DNA of 64,000 bases from Natronorubrum sulfidifaciens JCM 14089 (GTDB lineage: Archaea; Halobacteriota; Halobacteria; Halobacteriales; Natrialbaceae): the NCBI RefSeq assembly GCF_000337735.1, contig NZ_AOHX01000043.1, positions 48,799 to 112,798 on the forward strand, given 5' to 3'. Numbering within the stretch: position 1 is the stretch's first letter; every line of letters starts with the position of its first letter. Of the stretch, positions 43,984 to 52,407 are shown one piece after another. The notes beneath the pieces were generated by a model that saw only the letters and a list, made by a program, of their open reading frames with translations, did not search any database and had not been told where the DNA came from. Position numbers and translations under genes: made by a program.

Positions 43984-44089
43984 GGTGAGAGATACGACCG
44001 AGCACGGATAAGTATGTATTCCAATGTGAAAGCGGTTGATCTCTAGAACAAATCTATAGAAACAACCTTAATCGTCGTGGACCAAGTCT

Positions 44090-44590
44090 ATGGCGATGCC
44101 AGAACCGTCCCGGCGTTCGGTCCTCCAAGCACTCGGCGGCGTGGGTCTCGGTGTCGCAGCCTCGAGACAGCCACACTGGCCAGGCTTTTTCGGCGGATAT
44201 ATCGAGGCAGCGCCGCTCGAACCGCTGCTCGACGCCGACGCACACGACGATCAGCTTCCGCCGGATGCGTTCGTGACTCCCCACGATGATGACCTGCTCG
44301 TCGACCTCGACCCGCTCCACGCAGCACTGGAACGACCCGACGAGCAGGTCACGCTCTCACGGCGGGAGTTTGGTGCCACGTTCACTGCCCTCGAGGAACT
44401 CCCAGTCTTCTACCCCCACCGCCACGAGGGACACGATCATCCGGCAGTCGCTCGTGGACTCTACATCCGTGATCTCGAGTATACGTACCGGGTCCAACTC
44501 GTTCCCTGGTGTAGTGACGCGTGGTGGATTCGGACGCGAGGAACGCCCGAGGGATGGGCCAGCTGTCGCGAGCGATACTCGAGCCCGTGA
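44090..44590 (+). CDS. Tat-signal secreted protein of unknown function
   Basis: 166 residues (164 if ATG 44096 is used). PEPSRRSVLQALGGVGLGVA is a clear twin-arginine signal, so it is exported in folded form. The mature part is acidic and His/Tyr-rich: LPPDAFVTPHDDDLLVDLDP, VFYPHRHEGHDHPAVARGLY, IRDLEYTYRVQLVPWCSD. Metal or cofactor binding by the His cluster is possible. There is no lipobox. It ends 107 bp before the old-yellow-enzyme gene. Not recognised as a named family. Confidence 0.65.
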   Translation: MAMPEPSRRSVLQALGGVGLGVAASRQPHWPGFFGGYIEAAPLEPLLDADAHDDQLPPDAFVTPHDDDLLVDLDPLHAALERPDEQVTLSRREFGATFTALEELPVFYPHRHEGHDHPAVARGLYIRDLEYTYRVQLVPWCSDAWWIRTRGTPEGWASCRERYSSP

Positions 44591-44697
44591 CATTCCCCAC
44601 GGGTAGTCAGCACCACGAACAGCTCCGATCGAGCCTCGAGGCGGCAAGGCCGTCGCCGTCCACGACCGTTTTCCCTCCGCCGTCGAAACACCACGTG

Positions 44698-45801
44698 ATG
44701 ACTGACTTGTTTACGCCACTCGAGTTGCGCGACCTCGAGGTTCCCAACCGGATCGCCGTCTCGCCGATGTGCCAGTACTCCTGTGAGCCCGACGGGCTCC
44801 CGACGGAGTGGCATCGCGTCCACCTCGGCAGCCGCGCCGTCGGCGGGGCCGGCATCGTCATGACCGAAGCGACTGCCGTGGAACCGCGCGGGCGGATCAC
44901 GCCCCACGATCTGGGTATCTGGAGCGACGAACACGCCGACGCGCTCGAGCCGATCACCGCGTTCATCCGCGAGCAGGGTGGCGTGCCGGGGATTCAACTG
45001 GCTCACGCGGGTCACAAGGCGAGCAAGTGCCGCCCATGGGATGGCAACCTCCCGATTCAGCCCGGCGAGACCGACCCCGACGGCGCGTCGGGCTGGGAGG
45101 TGCTCTCGCCGTCGCCCGACGCGTATCCACCGTTCGACGGCGACCGACCCGCAATGAAACGGGCCGACGCGGACGACATTCAGGGTGTCATCGACGCCTA
45201 CCGGGCCGCAGCCGAGCGATCGCTCGCGGCCGGCTTCGAGATCGCCGAGGTCCACGCGGCCCACGGCTACCTGCTCCACGAGTTCCTCTCACCCGTGACG
45301 AACCACCGGGCGGACGAGTACGGCGGGAGCTTCGAGAACCGCACGCGCCTGCTCCGGGAGGTCGTCGACGCCGTCCGAGACGTCTGGCCCGAGGACAAGC
45401 CCGTCTTCGTTCGCATTTCGGGTACCGACTGGCTCGAGGGGAGAGACGCGTGGGATATCGACCAGTCCGTTCGACTGGCCGACGACCTCGCCGACCGCGG
45501 CGTCGATCTGATCGACGTCAGTTCGGGCGGACTCCATCCCGAACAGGACGTTCCCGGTGGGCCCAACTTCCAGGTGCCACTCGCCGAAGCGGTCCGGGAG
45601 GGTGCAGACGTCGCCGTCGGTGCAGTCGGCGGCGTCACCGAGCCCGAACAGGCCGACGCCCTCGTTCGCAACGGCCGCGCCGACGTCGTCCTCGTCGGCC
45701 GGGAGTTCCTCCGCGATCCGTACTTCGGGCTCCGAGCGTCCGACGACCTCGAGGACGATCCGACGGCGTGGCCGGAGCAGTACCGACGGGCGGTTCAGTA
45801 A
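44698..45801 (+). CDS. NADH:flavin oxidoreductase, old yellow enzyme (YqjM-like)
   Basis: 367 residues. FMN TIM-barrel ene-reductase that reduces activated alkenes with NAD(P)H. NRIAVSPMCQYSCEPDGLPT holds the YqjM-type Cys near FMN, GIQLAHAGHKASKCRPWDG the FMN loop, and IAEVHAAHGYLLHEFLSPVT the catalytic His pair with the following NHRADEYGGSFENRTRLL. GAVGGVTEPEQAD and VLVGREFLRDPYF bind the FMN phosphate. Start at ATG 44698 (MTDLFTPLELRDL); the open frame before it has no homology. Confidence 0.95.
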   Translation: MTDLFTPLELRDLEVPNRIAVSPMCQYSCEPDGLPTEWHRVHLGSRAVGGAGIVMTEATAVEPRGRITPHDLGIWSDEHADALEPITAFIREQGGVPGIQLAHAGHKASKCRPWDGNLPIQPGETDPDGASGWEVLSPSPDAYPPFDGDRPAMKRADADDIQGVIDAYRAAAERSLAAGFEIAEVHAAHGYLLHEFLSPVTNHRADEYGGSFENRTRLLREVVDAVRDVWPEDKPVFVRISGTDWLEGRDAWDIDQSVRLADDLADRGVDLIDVSSGGLHPEQDVPGGPNFQVPLAEAVREGADVAVGAVGGVTEPEQADALVRNGRADVVLVGREFLRDPYFGLRASDDLEDDPTAWPEQYRRAVQ

Positions 45802-45814
45802 ATCGCTGTTCGAT

Positions 45815-46405
45815 TCACCAGAGCCCCGGGAACAGCCGATGCGGCGTCTGATCGGTATATTCGTCGTAGGACTCGCCCAACGTCTCCCGAAGGGCTCGTT
45901 CCTCGACGCGGATTCGGTAGCCGTACGCGAGCAGGCCAGCACCAGTCACGACTCCGACCCCCATCCACGTCCCACTGGCGACGCCGAGTCCGACCAGCGA
46001 AAGGAACCCGCCCGTATACGATGGGTGTCTGACCCATCGATAGGGACCCGCAGTGACAACATCGTCCGCCTCGTCGACGTCGACCTCGAGCGAAAAGTAC
46101 TCGCCGAGCGTCCAGACCGCATACTGGCGGATGGCGATGCCGACGAACACGAGCCCGATCCCGAGCCAGAACGTGCCAACAGGACGTGGGAGAGCAGGCA
46201 CGGACAGCAGTTCGGGACCCAACGCGGCCGCCAGCACGCCGCCACTAACGGTCCCACCAATGACGTGCTTCGACCACTGATCCTGCGTGGTATCCGACTG
46301 GTCGCCGTGTCGAACGCCGATGCTGAGGTCCGAGACGACCCACAGTCCGATCGAACCGAGGAACACGTACAGATACGGGGGCTGTGAGTACAGCGGGAGC
46401 TCCAT
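45815..46405 (-). CDS. Isoprenylcysteine carboxyl-methyltransferase-like membrane protein
   Basis: 196 residues, about five membrane helices. GPYRWVRHPSYTGGFLSLVG and RIRVEERALRETLGESYDEY then TPHRLFPGLW match the ICMT/PEMT-type SAM-binding C-terminus: RHP(x)Y, E-E-R-x-L and the YxxY-x-RLxP end. It should transfer a methyl group from SAM within the membrane; the acceptor in archaea is unknown, because prenylated CaaX proteins are not typical. Only 13 bp from the convergent oxidoreductase gene. Confidence 0.82.
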   Translation of the reverse strand: MELPLYSQPPYLYVFLGSIGLWVVSDLSIGVRHGDQSDTTQDQWSKHVIGGTVSGGVLAAALGPELLSVPALPRPVGTFWLGIGLVFVGIAIRQYAVWTLGEYFSLEVDVDEADDVVTAGPYRWVRHPSYTGGFLSLVGLGVASGTWMGVGVVTGAGLLAYGYRIRVEERALRETLGESYDEYTDQTPHRLFPGLW

Positions 46406-46513
46406 AGCGACTATTCAGTCATGTCACCATATAGTTGTTAATTAACTGTCTGTTCCCACAGTCAAAACGGAGAGGCGACGAGACAGTCGGCAGGGGAATC
46501 CGTTTCGACAGCC

Positions 46514-47077
46514 TTACTCGTCGGTCCACTTGATCGAACAGCCCTGCGACGGCTGCCACTCGAGGTCGACCGACTCGCCTGCGAGCACGGCCTCGATCGC
46601 CTCGCGGATGTGGAAGCGCGTCGGTTCGTCGTTGGGACTGAGCGCGTCGTCGAGGCGGCCCTGGTACACGAGTTGGAACTCACCGTCTGCGTTTTCGAAC
46701 AGGAACGGGTCCGGCGTACAGACCGCGCCGTACGCTCGAGCGACTTCCTGACTGGCGTCGCGCAGGTAGGCGTCGTACTGGATCGTGCCGTCGTCGACGT
46801 ACTCACGCATTGCCTCGAGGGAGTCGTCGGGGTACTCCTCGGCGTCGTTGGGGTTGATCCCGACGACGGCGACGTCGTCGTACTCGGCGGCCAACTCGTT
46901 GAGGAGGTCGAACTTCGCTTTCGCGTACGGGCAGTGGTTGCATGTGAAGACGACCAGCAGTGCCTCGGCGTCGGCGAACGACTCGAGGGTGTAGGTCTCG
47001 CCGTCTGCCCCCTCGAGTTCGAACGCGGGGGCCGCGTCGCCGGCCGCGAGTTCGGAGTCGGATTCTTTGAGTACCAT
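46514..47077 (-). CDS. Thioredoxin-like/peroxiredoxin-like family protein
   Basis: 187 residues. AHpC/TSA-type thioredoxin fold: GDAAPAFELEGADGETYTLE, LLVVFTCNHCPYAKAKFDLL (CxxC redox pair), VGINPNDAEEYPDDSLEAM, the cis-Pro loop GAVCTPDPFLFE and DPFLF...YQGRLDD. The C-terminus GCSIKWTDE is the typical end of the subgroup. Probably reduces or oxidises thiols in the cytoplasm. ATG at 47077 gives the normal N-terminus; no signal peptide. Confidence 0.88.
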   Translation of the reverse strand: MVLKESDSELAAGDAAPAFELEGADGETYTLESFADAEALLVVFTCNHCPYAKAKFDLLNELAAEYDDVAVVGINPNDAEEYPDDSLEAMREYVDDGTIQYDAYLRDASQEVARAYGAVCTPDPFLFENADGEFQLVYQGRLDDALSPNDEPTRFHIREAIEAVLAGESVDLEWQPSQGCSIKWTDE

Positions 47078-47200
47078 GGTCGTCGGTTCCGGACCTGCGG
47101 TCTTAAGCACCTCGCTGGGCTGTGGATTCGAGCAACAGGCTGTGCCAGCGGACGGTCAACACGACCTACATATTTGTACCCGCCGTGAGATCGATATCAT

Positions 47201-47845
47201 ATGCAAACGCTCGAGGTCACGGACGACCAGTACGCTGCCATCCAGTCGCTTCGCGAAGCGATCTCCGAGGACGTCGTCGGCGAGTACGGCTTCGTCCGCG
47301 AACGCGATGCTGTCCAGTTCCTGCTCGACAATCTCGACGACGATGCGGCCGTGTCTGTCGAGACGACAGTCGAGTCCTCGGCGACCGACGACGTCGCCGC
47401 CTCAGTCGGAGCCGCAATCGAAGGGGAAACTGATCCACACGCCCTCGAGGAAGTCTCCTACGTCGAAGACGAGTCCGTCACGGACGACGAAGCCGACCGC
47501 GACGCCGGGGCTGACAGCGATTCGACGGGCGAGACGGTGGACGACTCGAGTGATGACGAAGCCGACGCCGAAGAGCGTGGCGACGACAGCGATGCTGGGA
47601 ACGAACTCGAGTCCGGTTCCGACAGCGATGAGATCGGGGCCGATTCGTCCGGGGGTGCCAGCGGCGATGCCGACGACGACGATATGTTAGACGAGATGAT
47701 GAGCCTCCTCGAGACCCACGACGACAAGTGGGGCGAGGCCACGTCGGCAGACTACCGCTACAGCGTCGAGTTGCCCGACGGCACGACGGAACAGGTCCAG
47801 ACGAAAGACGACGTGCGGGCACTGTTGTTCAAGAATTACCGATAG
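47201..47845 (+). CDS. Acidic haloarchaeal protein with RHH-like N-terminus
   Basis: 214 residues. N-terminus LEVTDDQYAAIQSLREAISE and YGFVRERDAVQFLLDNL has a strand-helix-helix pattern like ribbon-helix-helix proteins. A very acidic, Ser/Asp/Glu-rich linker (about 65-165) follows, and a conserved-looking C-terminal region DDDDMLDEMMSLLETHDDKW, YRYSVELPDGTTEQVQTKDD and VRALLFKNYR. I do not recognise a function. Divergent from the thioredoxin-like gene with 123 bp between. Confidence 0.6.
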   Translation: MQTLEVTDDQYAAIQSLREAISEDVVGEYGFVRERDAVQFLLDNLDDDAAVSVETTVESSATDDVAASVGAAIEGETDPHALEEVSYVEDESVTDDEADRDAGADSDSTGETVDDSSDDEADAEERGDDSDAGNELESGSDSDEIGADSSGGASGDADDDDMLDEMMSLLETHDDKWGEATSADYRYSVELPDGTTEQVQTKDDVRALLFKNYR

Positions 47846-47948
47846 GTCGGGACTGGGTCGTGGCTCGGCCACGATCGGTCATGCGTCCGGTCGTTCTGGA
47901 CGAACGAACAACGGTAGAACTTTACTCGCGCTTGCGTTTCTGAGAGAT

Positions 47949-48434
47949 ATGAGCGAACGCGAGGTACTCGAGTTGCTTCGTGAGAACGCGCGCTATTCGA
48001 CGGCGGATATCGCGCGAATGACCGGCCTCGACGAGTCCGAGGTCGAGACCACGATCGAGGAACTCGAGGCAGCAGGTGTGGTTCGTGGGTATCAGGCGGT
48101 CGTCGACTGGGACAAACTGGAAGACGAGCGCGTCCGCGCCGAAGTCGAGTTGAACGTCACGCTCGACCGCGAGACGGGCTACGACGACATCGCAGAGCGC
48201 CTCGCACGGTTCCCCCAGGTCACGGCCTTACGGCTGGTCAGCGGCGACTACGACTTCGATATGGAAGTCGAAGGCGACTCCATCCGCGAGGTCTCTCAGT
48301 TTATCAGTGAGAAAGTCGCGCCCGTCCCCGAGATCACTCAGACGGTCACCCACTACGTGATGACGTCCTACAAGGAACACGGGATCGAACTCGGTGACGG
48401 CGAAGACGACGAACGACTGTCGTTCTCACCCTAA
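47949..48434 (+). CDS. Lrp/AsnC-family transcriptional regulator
   Basis: 161 residues. N-terminal HTH (SEREVLELLRENARYSTADI, ARMTGLDESEVETTIEELEA) and a RAM/AsnC ligand domain (ERVRAEVELNVTLDRETGYD, VTALRLVSGDYDFDMEVEGD). Forms oligomers that sense amino acids. It lies 2 bp before an aminotransferase gene, so the pair is a single operon, and the regulator probably responds to the substrate or product of that enzyme. TATA not obvious. Confidence 0.93.
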   Translation: MSEREVLELLRENARYSTADIARMTGLDESEVETTIEELEAAGVVRGYQAVVDWDKLEDERVRAEVELNVTLDRETGYDDIAERLARFPQVTALRLVSGDYDFDMEVEGDSIREVSQFISEKVAPVPEITQTVTHYVMTSYKEHGIELGDGEDDERLSFSP

Positions 48435-48436
48435 CC

Positions 48437-49597
48437 ATGACGTTCGAACTGTCCGAACGCGTCCAGACGGTGCCGCCGTCAGGGATCCGACGGTTCTTCG
48501 AGATCGCCGAGGAGCGCGACGACGTCATCTCACTGGGTGTGGGCGAACCCGACTTCTCGACGCCGTGGGCGGCCCGCGACGCCGCGATCACCTCCTTAGA
48601 GCAGGGCAAGACGTCCTACACAGCAAACCGTGGGAAGCGCGAACTCCGCGAGGCGATCGCCGACTACGTCGCCGACCGCTTCGAGTTGGGGTACGACCCC
48701 GAAGAGGAGATCATCGTCACCGCAGGCGCAAGCGAGGCCGTCGACCTCGCCTTCCGGGCGTTCGTCGACCCCGGCGACACGGTCGCCATCGCCCAGCCGT
48801 CGTACATCTCGTATGAGCCCGGCGTCATCTTCGCCGGCGGCGAGGTGCTGCCGGTCCCGACGAAAGAGGAGGACGACTTCCGACTCACCGTCGAGGGCCT
48901 CGAGCAAGCGGGCGCGGACGAAGCTGACATGCTCGTGCTCTGTTATCCCAACAACCCGACGGGTGCGATTATGACGGCCGAGGACCTCGAGCCGATCGCG
49001 GAGTTCGCCCGTGAGCACGATCTGACGGTGCTTTCCGACGAGATTTACGCCGAACTCACCTACGATGGAAACGAGCACACCTCGATCGCGAGTTTCGAGG
49101 GGATGCGCGAACGGACCATCGTCTTCAACGGCTTCTCGAAAGCCCACGCGATGACCGGGCTACGACTGGGGTATGCACTCGGCCCCGCCGAGGCCATCAA
49201 TGCGATGAACAAGATCCACCAGTATACGATGCTGTCGGCCCCGACGACGGCCCAACACGCTGCCCTCGAGGCGCTTGACTCCTGTGACAACGACGTCCGG
49301 GACATGATCAATGAGTACGACCGCCGTCGTCAGTTCGTTCTCTCACGATTCCGCGAGATTGGCATGGACGTCTTCGAAGCGAAAGGGGCGTTCTACTGTT
49401 TCCCCGAAGTGCCCGACGGCTTCACCGCAGAGGAGTTCGCTGAAGGCGTCCTCCGCGAACAGGGCGTCGCAGTCGTCCCCGGCGACGTCTTCGGTGAGGG
49501 TGGCGAGGGCCACCTGCGGATCTCCTATGCGACCGGGCTCGACGACCTCCGGAAGGCCTTAGCTCGGATCGAAGCGTTCGTCGAGGACCACGCGTAG
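48437..49597 (+). CDS. Class I/II PLP-dependent aminotransferase
   Basis: 386 residues. SLGVGEPDFSTPWAARDAA, YTANRGKRELREAIADYV, VTAGASEAVDLAFRAFVD, PNNPTGAIMTAEDLEPIAEF, TVLSDEIYAELTYDG, and the PLP lysine in VFNGFSKAHAMTGLRLGYAL, followed by LRISYAT with the carboxylate-binding Arg. This is the aspartate/aromatic class I fold. In haloarchaea such enzymes next to Lrp genes serve amino-acid metabolism; exact substrate unclear. Co-transcribed with the Lrp gene (2 bp apart). Confidence 0.93.
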   Translation: MTFELSERVQTVPPSGIRRFFEIAEERDDVISLGVGEPDFSTPWAARDAAITSLEQGKTSYTANRGKRELREAIADYVADRFELGYDPEEEIIVTAGASEAVDLAFRAFVDPGDTVAIAQPSYISYEPGVIFAGGEVLPVPTKEEDDFRLTVEGLEQAGADEADMLVLCYPNNPTGAIMTAEDLEPIAEFAREHDLTVLSDEIYAELTYDGNEHTSIASFEGMRERTIVFNGFSKAHAMTGLRLGYALGPAEAINAMNKIHQYTMLSAPTTAQHAALEALDSCDNDVRDMINEYDRRRQFVLSRFREIGMDVFEAKGAFYCFPEVPDGFTAEEFAEGVLREQGVAVVPGDVFGEGGEGHLRISYATGLDDLRKALARIEAFVEDHA

Positions 49598-49638
49598 TCC
49601 AGCGCCCTCGAGACAGTTACTGCGATTTTCACTTCGAC

Positions 49639-51081
49639 CTACGCATCCGGATAGTGCTGCGCCCAAGGTCGGGCGCGCTCGAGTGCCCTCGTCGCAGCGA
49701 GCACGTCCGACTCGGCGTAGCGGCGGCCAACGATCTGTAGTCCGACCGGCAGGCCATCGTCGGTGAGGCCGGCGGGAACCGACGCAGCCGGATGGCCAGT
49801 CAGATTGAACACCCACGTCAGCATCGCGTCGGTCGGAATGCCTGCGACCTCGTGGCCGTCGATCTCCGTCGGGTAGCGATCGCGCAGGTGTTTGCCGTAC
49901 GGTGGGACGGTCAGTGTCGGCGTCATGAGGACATCCGCGCCCTCGAGTGCCGCCTCGATCGCGTCGTAGGCCTCGACTCGCGGCCCGTTTGCGAGTCGTT
50001 CCTCGAGCGGCTCCGTATCCGACCCCAGCGCAATCGTCGAACGGACCGTCTCCTCGACGTCGGCCGTCTCGAAGTCGATGCCGTACTCCTCTTCGACCCG
50101 ACTCGCAATCGACGCGAAGTAGCCGCCGACCTGCGTGTAGTAGGCCCGGCGAAGCACGTCGACACCGGGAAGGGAGACGTCGACGGTGTCGACCGTCGCG
50201 CCGGCAGCCGCGAGGTCGTCGACGGCCGCCCCGACGGTCTCGCGGACGACGGGCGAAACGGGCTGGAGATCCAGATTCGGACTGTACGCGACCGAGAGCT
50301 CCGCTGTCGGTCGCTCGAGCGCCTCGAGGGCGTCGTCGTCACCACGGGGGACGCTCAGTGGATCGCGATGATCCGGCCCGGCCATGATCTCGAAGCCGAG
50401 TGCAACGTCCGCAGCGCTGCGGGCGATGGGGCCGCCGACCATAAACGGCGAGTGGCTGTCGAACGACTCGAGCCGTGAGTTCGAGGGGATGCGTCCGAAC
50501 GAGGGTTTGAGTCCGATGACGTTACAACACGACGCCGGAACCCGCAGCGAGCCACCGATATCCGAGCCGGTCGCGAGTCTGGCCAGTCCGGCGGCGACTG
50601 CCGCCGCCGACCCGCCGGAAGAGCCACCCGCCGACCGCTCCGTATCGAACGGGGTCGCCGTCGCACCGACGAGCCGGTTGTCGGTCTTGATCGTGTGGGC
50701 GAGCGCCGGCGTGTTGGTCGTGCCGACGATCACCGCGCCGGCGGCCTCGAGGCGTTCGACGGTGATCGAATCCTCCGTCGCGACGTTTTCGGACAGGGCC
50801 TTGAGGCCGAGCGTGTTCCGAACGCCGGCCTTGCGATCCCGGAGGTCTTTGATCGCGACCGGGACGCCGTGAAGCGGGCCGAGGTCCTCGCCGGCGGCGG
50901 CCGCACGGTCGGCCTCGCGGGCCCGTTCTCGGGCCGACTCCTCGAGAACGGTGACGTAGGCGTTCAGCTCTTGGGTGGCCTCGATTCGCTCGAGGACGTC
51001 GCCGACGACGGCTTCCGACGACGTCTCGCCGGTGCGGATTGCCGTCGCCAGTTCGTCGATAGTCGTGAGAGTATCAGTCAT
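49639..51081 (-). CDS. Amidase (amidase signature family)
   Basis: 480 residues. Catalytic Ser-cisSer-Lys set visible: Lys in HGVPVAIKDLRD, cis-Ser in AGGSSGGSAAAVAAG, nucleophile Ser in GSDIGGSLRVPASCCNVIGL. Hydrolyses an amide; GatA is excluded by context, since no gatB/C is near, and by sequence. The following domain is typical of AS enzymes (GPIARSAADVALGFEIMAGP). ATG at 51081 (MTDTLTTIDELATAI) is used; an upstream Met is possible. No signal peptide. Confidence 0.92.
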   Translation of the reverse strand: MTDTLTTIDELATAIRTGETSSEAVVGDVLERIEATQELNAYVTVLEESARERAREADRAAAAGEDLGPLHGVPVAIKDLRDRKAGVRNTLGLKALSENVATEDSITVERLEAAGAVIVGTTNTPALAHTIKTDNRLVGATATPFDTERSAGGSSGGSAAAVAAGLARLATGSDIGGSLRVPASCCNVIGLKPSFGRIPSNSRLESFDSHSPFMVGGPIARSAADVALGFEIMAGPDHRDPLSVPRGDDDALEALERPTAELSVAYSPNLDLQPVSPVVRETVGAAVDDLAAAGATVDTVDVSLPGVDVLRRAYYTQVGGYFASIASRVEEEYGIDFETADVEETVRSTIALGSDTEPLEERLANGPRVEAYDAIEAALEGADVLMTPTLTVPPYGKHLRDRYPTEIDGHEVAGIPTDAMLTWVFNLTGHPAASVPAGLTDDGLPVGLQIVGRRYAESDVLAATRALERARPWAQHYPDA

Positions 51082-51219
51082 AGATAACGTGACTGGAGCT
51101 GATACAATAAAGCCGGGGGCACTCACGAGTCACTCGCCAATCACACGACGGTTCGGAACAAGCAGACCGGCGCGCCGGCGGGTCAGGCAACTGAAGTAGT
51201 CGACCGCCGATGTGCGCGT

Positions 51220-52209
51220 ATGGTTCGCGTGCTCTCCGACGAGGATATCGCGTCGGTACTCGACCTCGAGGCGCTGCTTCCGATCGTTGCCGACGCCTTC
51301 GAGAAACAACGGGTAGGCGCGGTTGAACGGCCCGACCGACCCCACTACCCGATCGGGACAGGTCTCGACCCCGACACACCCGACGAGCCGACTGGCACCG
51401 GGCTCTGTATGCCAGCCTATATCCATGGCAACGCCTACACCGCGACGAAGCTCGTCACCGTCTGCGAGGACAACCCCGAACGCGGGCTGCCGACGGTGAC
51501 GTCACAGCTGACGCTCGCCGACGCCGAAACCGGCCAGCCGATCGGCTACCTCGCGGGCAATCGGATCACCAGCGCCCGAACGGGCTGTATCGGCGGGCTC
51601 GCCGCCCGTGAACTCGCCGTCGACGGCGACCTCGAGGTGGCAGTGATCGGCGCGGGCACGCAGGCGCGCTGGCAGACGCGAGCGATCGCTGCCGCCGTCG
51701 GCGTCGACCGACTCGACTCGATCCGCGTCTACTCGCCCAGCGACTCCCGACTCGAGTGTGCTCGTGACCTCGAGTCGGACCTCGACGTCGACGTGACGCC
51801 AGTCTCGAGTCCGCGCGAGGCCGTGACGAACGCCTCGGTCGTCGTCACGACGACGACGAGCACGGAACCCGTCTTCTCTGGTTCGGCCCTCGCTGACGGG
51901 GCGCTCGTGGTTGCCGTCGGCGCATACACGGCCACAATGCGCGAACTGGACGACACGACGATCGAACGCGCATCCCGCATCATCGCCGACGTTCCAGAGG
52001 AAGCCAGCGAGACCGGTGATCTCCGAGGTCACGACGACCTCGAGGTTCGCTCGTTCGGTGACGTGTTGGCTGCCGGCGACGGCCGTCAGTCGTCGGACGA
52101 GATCGTCGTCCTCGCAAGTGTCGGGAGTGCGGTCTTAGACGCTGCAACCGCCGAGTTCGTCTTCACTCGAGCCGAAGACGCCGACCTCGGCACGACGGTT
52201 CCGATCTGA
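51220..52209 (+). CDS. Ornithine cyclodeaminase/mu-crystallin family protein
   Basis: 329 residues. NAD(P)-dependent enzyme of the OCD/alanine dehydrogenase type. YTATKLVTVCEDNPERGLPT has the substrate Lys/Arg region, QPIGYLAGNRITSARTGCIGG binds substrate, LEVAVIGAGTQARWQTRAIA is the Rossmann GxGxxA, and ASVVVTTTTSTEPVFSGSAL the following strand. The real substrate is uncertain (ornithine, alanine or an imino acid). Divergent from the amidase gene, with 138 bp between. Confidence 0.88.
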   Translation: MVRVLSDEDIASVLDLEALLPIVADAFEKQRVGAVERPDRPHYPIGTGLDPDTPDEPTGTGLCMPAYIHGNAYTATKLVTVCEDNPERGLPTVTSQLTLADAETGQPIGYLAGNRITSARTGCIGGLAARELAVDGDLEVAVIGAGTQARWQTRAIAAAVGVDRLDSIRVYSPSDSRLECARDLESDLDVDVTPVSSPREAVTNASVVVTTTTSTEPVFSGSALADGALVVAVGAYTATMRELDDTTIERASRIIADVPEEASETGDLRGHDDLEVRSFGDVLAAGDGRQSSDEIVVLASVGSAVLDAATAEFVFTRAEDADLGTTVPI

Positions 52210-52407
52210 AGGGCAGGCCCAAACACTGTCGTGAGCTGATGCGTGGTGGTGCATACCACAGCGGCTCGCGGCCACGACACTGAAATAGCCACTCCCCAAA
52301 GTGGGTGCCGAGTAGCTGCCGATGAGTCATCAGACAGTGCGACCCCACAGCCACCGTCTCGGATGGGGTATCAAACGGGTGTCGAACGGCGATGGAGGGC
52401 ACGACCG

